A stretch of DNA of 64,000 nucleotides. Source: Neisseria animaloris. Its GTDB lineage: Bacteria > Pseudomonadota > Gammaproteobacteria > Burkholderiales > Neisseriaceae. The notes beneath the pieces were generated by a model, which worked only from the letters and a program-made list of their open reading frames with translations, made no database searches and was not told the origin of the DNA. Position numbers and translations under genes: made by a program. Within the stretch, counting starts at the first letter, position 1; each line of letters opens with the position of its first letter. This document shows, piece after piece, positions 61,153 through 64,000 of the stretch. The DNA lies in the NCBI RefSeq assembly GCF_900637855.1, contig NZ_LR134440.1, positions 2,274,722-2,338,721 on the forward strand. The letters are read 5' to 3'.

Positions 61153-64000
61153 TCACACTTTTCCAGATGCAACAACATCTTCTATGCCCATCTCTGATAA
61201 AACTTGTGTACATGATTGGCAACCACTTATATATTGTCCACTAGTTTTATTAGTTGTATGTGCCATTGATATTGCACCTTTTAATCCTTCTCTGCCTACA
61301 GCATCTAAGGCTTTAGTCAAACTGGTTACTTCGCCACAGTAGCCATGCCCAGCTCCTAATGGAGGAATTGCTTTGCCATAAGCTTCCTGAACATCATGGT
61401 GAGCAGAGTCCAATGGTCGTGGATTCCTGCCTTTATTTGATTTGCTGCTGCAACCCTCAAATACCTGTCCATCTGAAGTAACAATCACGTTTACGGTGCT
61501 AGCTCTTTTGGAATTCGACTTGGCTCTTTCTTCTTGAAGTAGACTTTCTATCTTCTCCTTTCCTATATCTATTAGCTCTGCTTGTGTTAGCAATCCTAAA
61601 CTATCAACCCATCGTGCGGAATTAAATCCATAATTATATAGATTAGTTCCGCCTTGCAATTTGATCGGATCCTGATTAACAAACCTACCCACATCAGGTT
61701 CATAATACCTGAATAAGTTGTAATGCAGCCCCGTCTCTTCATCGTAATATTGGTTCTGCAACCTGAACGGCTGGTGGGCGTTGTTAATGTTGGTCTCGCT
61801 TTTCAGCTTACCCCAACCGTAATAATCCCCGAACCACAGCAGATTGCCGCCTTTATCGGTCATCTCGCGCGGGATGCCGATTTGGTTGCAGTGGAAATAA
61901 TGGATACTTTGTTCGGTTTTTTCTTCATTCCTCCAATCACGGATTTGCGCCAGCGGTTCGTAAGAATCTTGGTCGGTATAGATGTAGGTGTAGAGACCGT
62001 CTGAATGTGTTTCCTGCAACAGATGGCTGCCGTCCCACAGGAAGGCAATTTCACTATCTAAAATATCTTTGCTGTTCTCTGCTTTCAGACAGGCATGGTC
62101 TGTTGAATGCCTGTCTGAAACACTTTCGCTTTCAACGGTTTCTAGCCCGCCGTTTTCTTTCAGACGGCCTTTGCTTACCCGTCTGCCCAAAGCGTCGTAG
62201 GTATAAACCCATGTCTCTTTATACCAATTGCCGTCGGCATCTTTGCGTTGGATTTCCGCCTTAACCAGTTGGTCGTGCAAATCATAGAAATAGTTTTGTA
62301 CTTCGCCGTCGGGCAGTTCCCTATGAATCAGGTTGCCGAGGTCGTCGTAATAATAGCTGATGCCGTTGTAGTGTTTGATGCGGTTGTCGGTAACGGCGTT
62401 GAGGCCGTCTGAAACAGTTTGGCCGTTGGTGGACAGGATATTATGCGCGGGGTCGAAGGCAAACCGTTCGTCGCCCGCTTTGGTGATTCTGCCCAGTTTG
62501 TCGTACCCGAAATGCGTGGTACCCGTCCGCTGGTCGCTGCTGTGGAGCAGGTTGCCGGTTTTGTCGTAGCCGTAGCTGCGTTTGACGGCGGTTTGGCTGT
62601 AACCCGCCGCCACTTTGCTTTTGCCGTTGCCGCTTTCGGACAGGCCGTTGAGGGCGGCAATCTGTTTTTTCAGACGGCCTACTGGGTCTAGTTCGTAGCG
62701 GCTGGTTAAGGCACCCTGTGTCCTTTGGATTTCGCGGTGCAGTTTGTCGCGTTCGATGTCGCTGACGACTTCGCCGTCGAGGTTGATTTGGTGCAGGTGG
62801 CCGCTGCCGTAATAGAGATAATTGATTTGTCTGCCGTCGGGCAATACGGTGGTGGTGCGGTTGCCGTTGAAGTCGTAATGGTAATGGATACTCTTGGTAA
62901 TCGGCTGGAACAGCATATCGTACTGCGGGTCGCGCCAGTCGGTGTCTATCAGGCCGTTTTGCTCGTTCTCTTCTCGGGTCGGTACCTTCCAATAGTGCTG
63001 GCCGATAAGTTGGCCTCCTGCGTTGTAGTCGAAACAGGTAATGCTGTGCCGGTTGGCGGCACGGACGAGGTTGCCGTTAAGGTCGTAATGGTAGGCGGTT
63101 TCCTGAATGTTGCCTTTGTTGTCATGGGCAAGGGTGTGTTTCAGACGGCCTAAGATGTCGCGTTGGAACTCGGTGATTCTGAGCGGGGTTTTGTCTTTAA
63201 GGCCGTCTGAAAGCGGTGTTCTGTCTGTGCTTTTAACCGGTTGGCCGCCGTATTGCGCCATCAGTTTGGCGGCTACGGAGGCATCGTCGCCGTATTCGTT
63301 TTGCTGCACCAGTTCGTTACCGGCGTTGTAGTGATAGGCGGTCAGTTTGTGGTCGAAGCCGCTTTCGGCCACCAAACGGTCGAGCACGTCGTAGGCGAAG
63401 CGGTAGCGGGCGCCGTTTTCGTTGGTGAGGCCGATGAGCCTTCTTGCTTGGTCGTAGTGGTAGCCGAAGGTGTGGCCCAGCGCATTGGTACGCTGTGTCG
63501 GCAAACCGTCTTGGCCGTATTCGTATGCGGTGGTGTGGCCTTCGCCGTCGGTATGGCTGGTCAGGCGGTTGGCGTTGTCGTAACGGAAGGTTTCTTTGCT
63601 GCCGTCGGGATAAAGGGCGAGGGTGAGGTTTCGGTTGGCGTCGTAATGGTATTCGGTGTGCTGGCCTAAGGCATCAGTGATGCGCGCCAACTGCCCTTCG
63701 GGGGTGTAGGCCAGTTTGGTTTGGTAGCCGGAGCAGTCGGTAATCAGGTCGGGCTGGTGGTTGCGGTCGTAGTGATACTCGGTGGTGCTGCCTTTCGGGT
63801 CGGTAACGCTCAACAGCAAACCGTTGTCGGCATATTCGAAGCGGGTGGTGTGTTTGAGCGGGTCGGTATGGGTCAGCAGATTGCCGGCTTCGTCGTAAGT
63901 GTAGCTGTCGTAATGGCCTTCGGCATTGCTTTTGCGGATCAGGCGGTAGCTGTCATCGTAGTCGAAATGCAGCATGGCGCCGTCGGGGCGGACGATGGTC
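61153..64000 (-). CDS. Rhs A: Rhs protein with YwqJ-type deaminase tip (5' end outside window)
   Basis: The frame is open to the right edge; ~948 codons are visible. The Rhs core equals B up to about codon position 62333, then differs: an insert with KGRLKENGGLETVE and TDHACLKAENSKD, and the core end DPIKLQGGTNLYNYG with WVDSLGL, where Ser replaces the usual Pro. The tip (~145 residues) has the zinc sites of a cytidine-deaminase-like fold: GHGYCGEVTSLTKAL (C-G-E) and SGCQSCTQVLSEMGI (CxxC), the YwqJ-deaminase arrangement, preceded by GRNPRPLDSAHHDVQEAYG. It should deaminate nucleic acid bases or nucleotides in target cells. A SUKH-3-like antidote follows. Confidence 0.9.
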   Translation of the reverse strand, partial: TIVRPDGAMLHFDYDDSYRLIRKSNAEGHYDSYTYDEAGNLLTHTDPLKHTTRFEYADNGLLLSVTDPKGSTTEYHYDRNHQPDLITDCSGYQTKLAYTPEGQLARITDALGQHTEYHYDANRNLTLALYPDGSKETFRYDNANRLTSHTDGEGHTTAYEYGQDGLPTQRTNALGHTFGYHYDQARRLIGLTNENGARYRFAYDVLDRLVAESGFDHKLTAYHYNAGNELVQQNEYGDDASVAAKLMAQYGGQPVKSTDRTPLSDGLKDKTPLRITEFQRDILGRLKHTLAHDNKGNIQETAYHYDLNGNLVRAANRHSITCFDYNAGGQLIGQHYWKVPTREENEQNGLIDTDWRDPQYDMLFQPITKSIHYHYDFNGNRTTTVLPDGRQINYLYYGSGHLHQINLDGEVVSDIERDKLHREIQRTQGALTSRYELDPVGRLKKQIAALNGLSESGNGKSKVAAGYSQTAVKRSYGYDKTGNLLHSSDQRTGTTHFGYDKLGRITKAGDERFAFDPAHNILSTNGQTVSDGLNAVTDNRIKHYNGISYYYDDLGNLIHRELPDGEVQNYFYDLHDQLVKAEIQRKDADGNWYKETWVYTYDALGRRVSKGRLKENGGLETVESESVSDRHSTDHACLKAENSKDILDSEIAFLWDGSHLLQETHSDGLYTYIYTDQDSYEPLAQIRDWRNEEKTEQSIHYFHCNQIGIPREMTDKGGNLLWFGDYYGWGKLKSETNINNAHQPFRLQNQYYDEETGLHYNLFRYYEPDVGRFVNQDPIKLQGGTNLYNYGFNSARWVDSLGLLTQAELIDIGKEKIESLLQEERAKSNSKRASTVNVIVTSDGQVFEGCSSKSNKGRNPRPLDSAHHDVQEAYGKAIPPLGAGHGYCGEVTSLTKALDAVGREGLKGAISMAHTTNKTSGQYISGCQSCTQVLSEMGIEDVVASGKV
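62333..64000 (-). repeat. Block identical to Rhs B core (continues past the window)
   Basis: Identical at offset 5020 to 57313-58980 for all 1,668 visible bases, with an abrupt left edge at 62333 where the two genes diverge within GNLIHREL. Confidence 0.9.

Overview
The window is chromosomal DNA from a Neisseria species. The 12-mer AGGCCGTCTGAA (the AG-DUS dialect of the DNA uptake sequence) occurs dozens of times, often as inverted pairs that act as terminators. Divergent Correia-type repeats are present, and the housekeeping gene order and protein sequences are neisserial. The uptake-word dialect argues against N. meningitidis and N. gonorrhoeae, which use ATGCCGTCTGAA, and points to a commensal or animal-associated species. 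The exact species cannot be read from the window.

Layout. 1-5.4 kb: 3' end of thyA, an OppA-type lipoprotein, a DEAD-box helicase and pncB. 5.6-10.5 kb: a four-gene archaic-type chaperone-usher pilus operon on the minus strand. 11-20 kb: scpA/tcdA, uspA, a periplasmic cupin, malate synthase G, an unrecognised Pro/Glu/Asp/Cys repeat protein, purC and a membrane-anchored endonuclease/exonuclease/phosphatase-fold protein. 20-29 kb: a nitronate monooxygenase with a frame-scrambled stretch and Correia-like repeats on both sides, the potGHI polyamine transporter genes and the rfbBACD dTDP-L-rhamnose operon. 29-37 kb: lemA, a ynfA-like gene and two TPM-domain genes, then accD, trpA, fxsA, nlpD, dcd, rdgC and tRNA-Glu. 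37-48 kb: groESL behind a probable sigma-32 promoter, queH, holB-pilZ-tatD, hflX, serB, a lipoprotein, a low-molecular-weight phosphatase, an unrecognised 364-residue protein and dtd.

48.6-64 kb: the most remarkable part, a tandem array of Rhs polymorphic toxins, all on the minus strand. In transcription order it reads: Rhs A (YwqJ-type deaminase tip, 5' end outside the window) and a SUKH-3-like immunity gene; Rhs B, the only complete gene, with an N-terminal PAAR-like DUF4150 domain, and its immunity gene; a tip-only fragment D and an immunity gene; Rhs C, a copy without its N-terminus but with another tip, and an immunity gene; a collapsed Rhs remnant E and an orphan Imm49-like immunity gene. 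Long blocks of the Rhs cores look identical and end abruptly, as expected if toxin tips are swapped by homologous recombination. The PAAR-like N-terminus implies delivery by a type VI secretion system encoded elsewhere. Words of a different uptake dialect (AGGTCGTCTGAA, used by the N. mucosa group) lie on both sides of the B-to-E part, which suggests import from a relative.

Most of the rest is ordinary core metabolism, protein quality control and envelope functions. The accessory parts are the pilus operon, the repeat protein at 17.1 kb, the Correia-like elements and the Rhs array.
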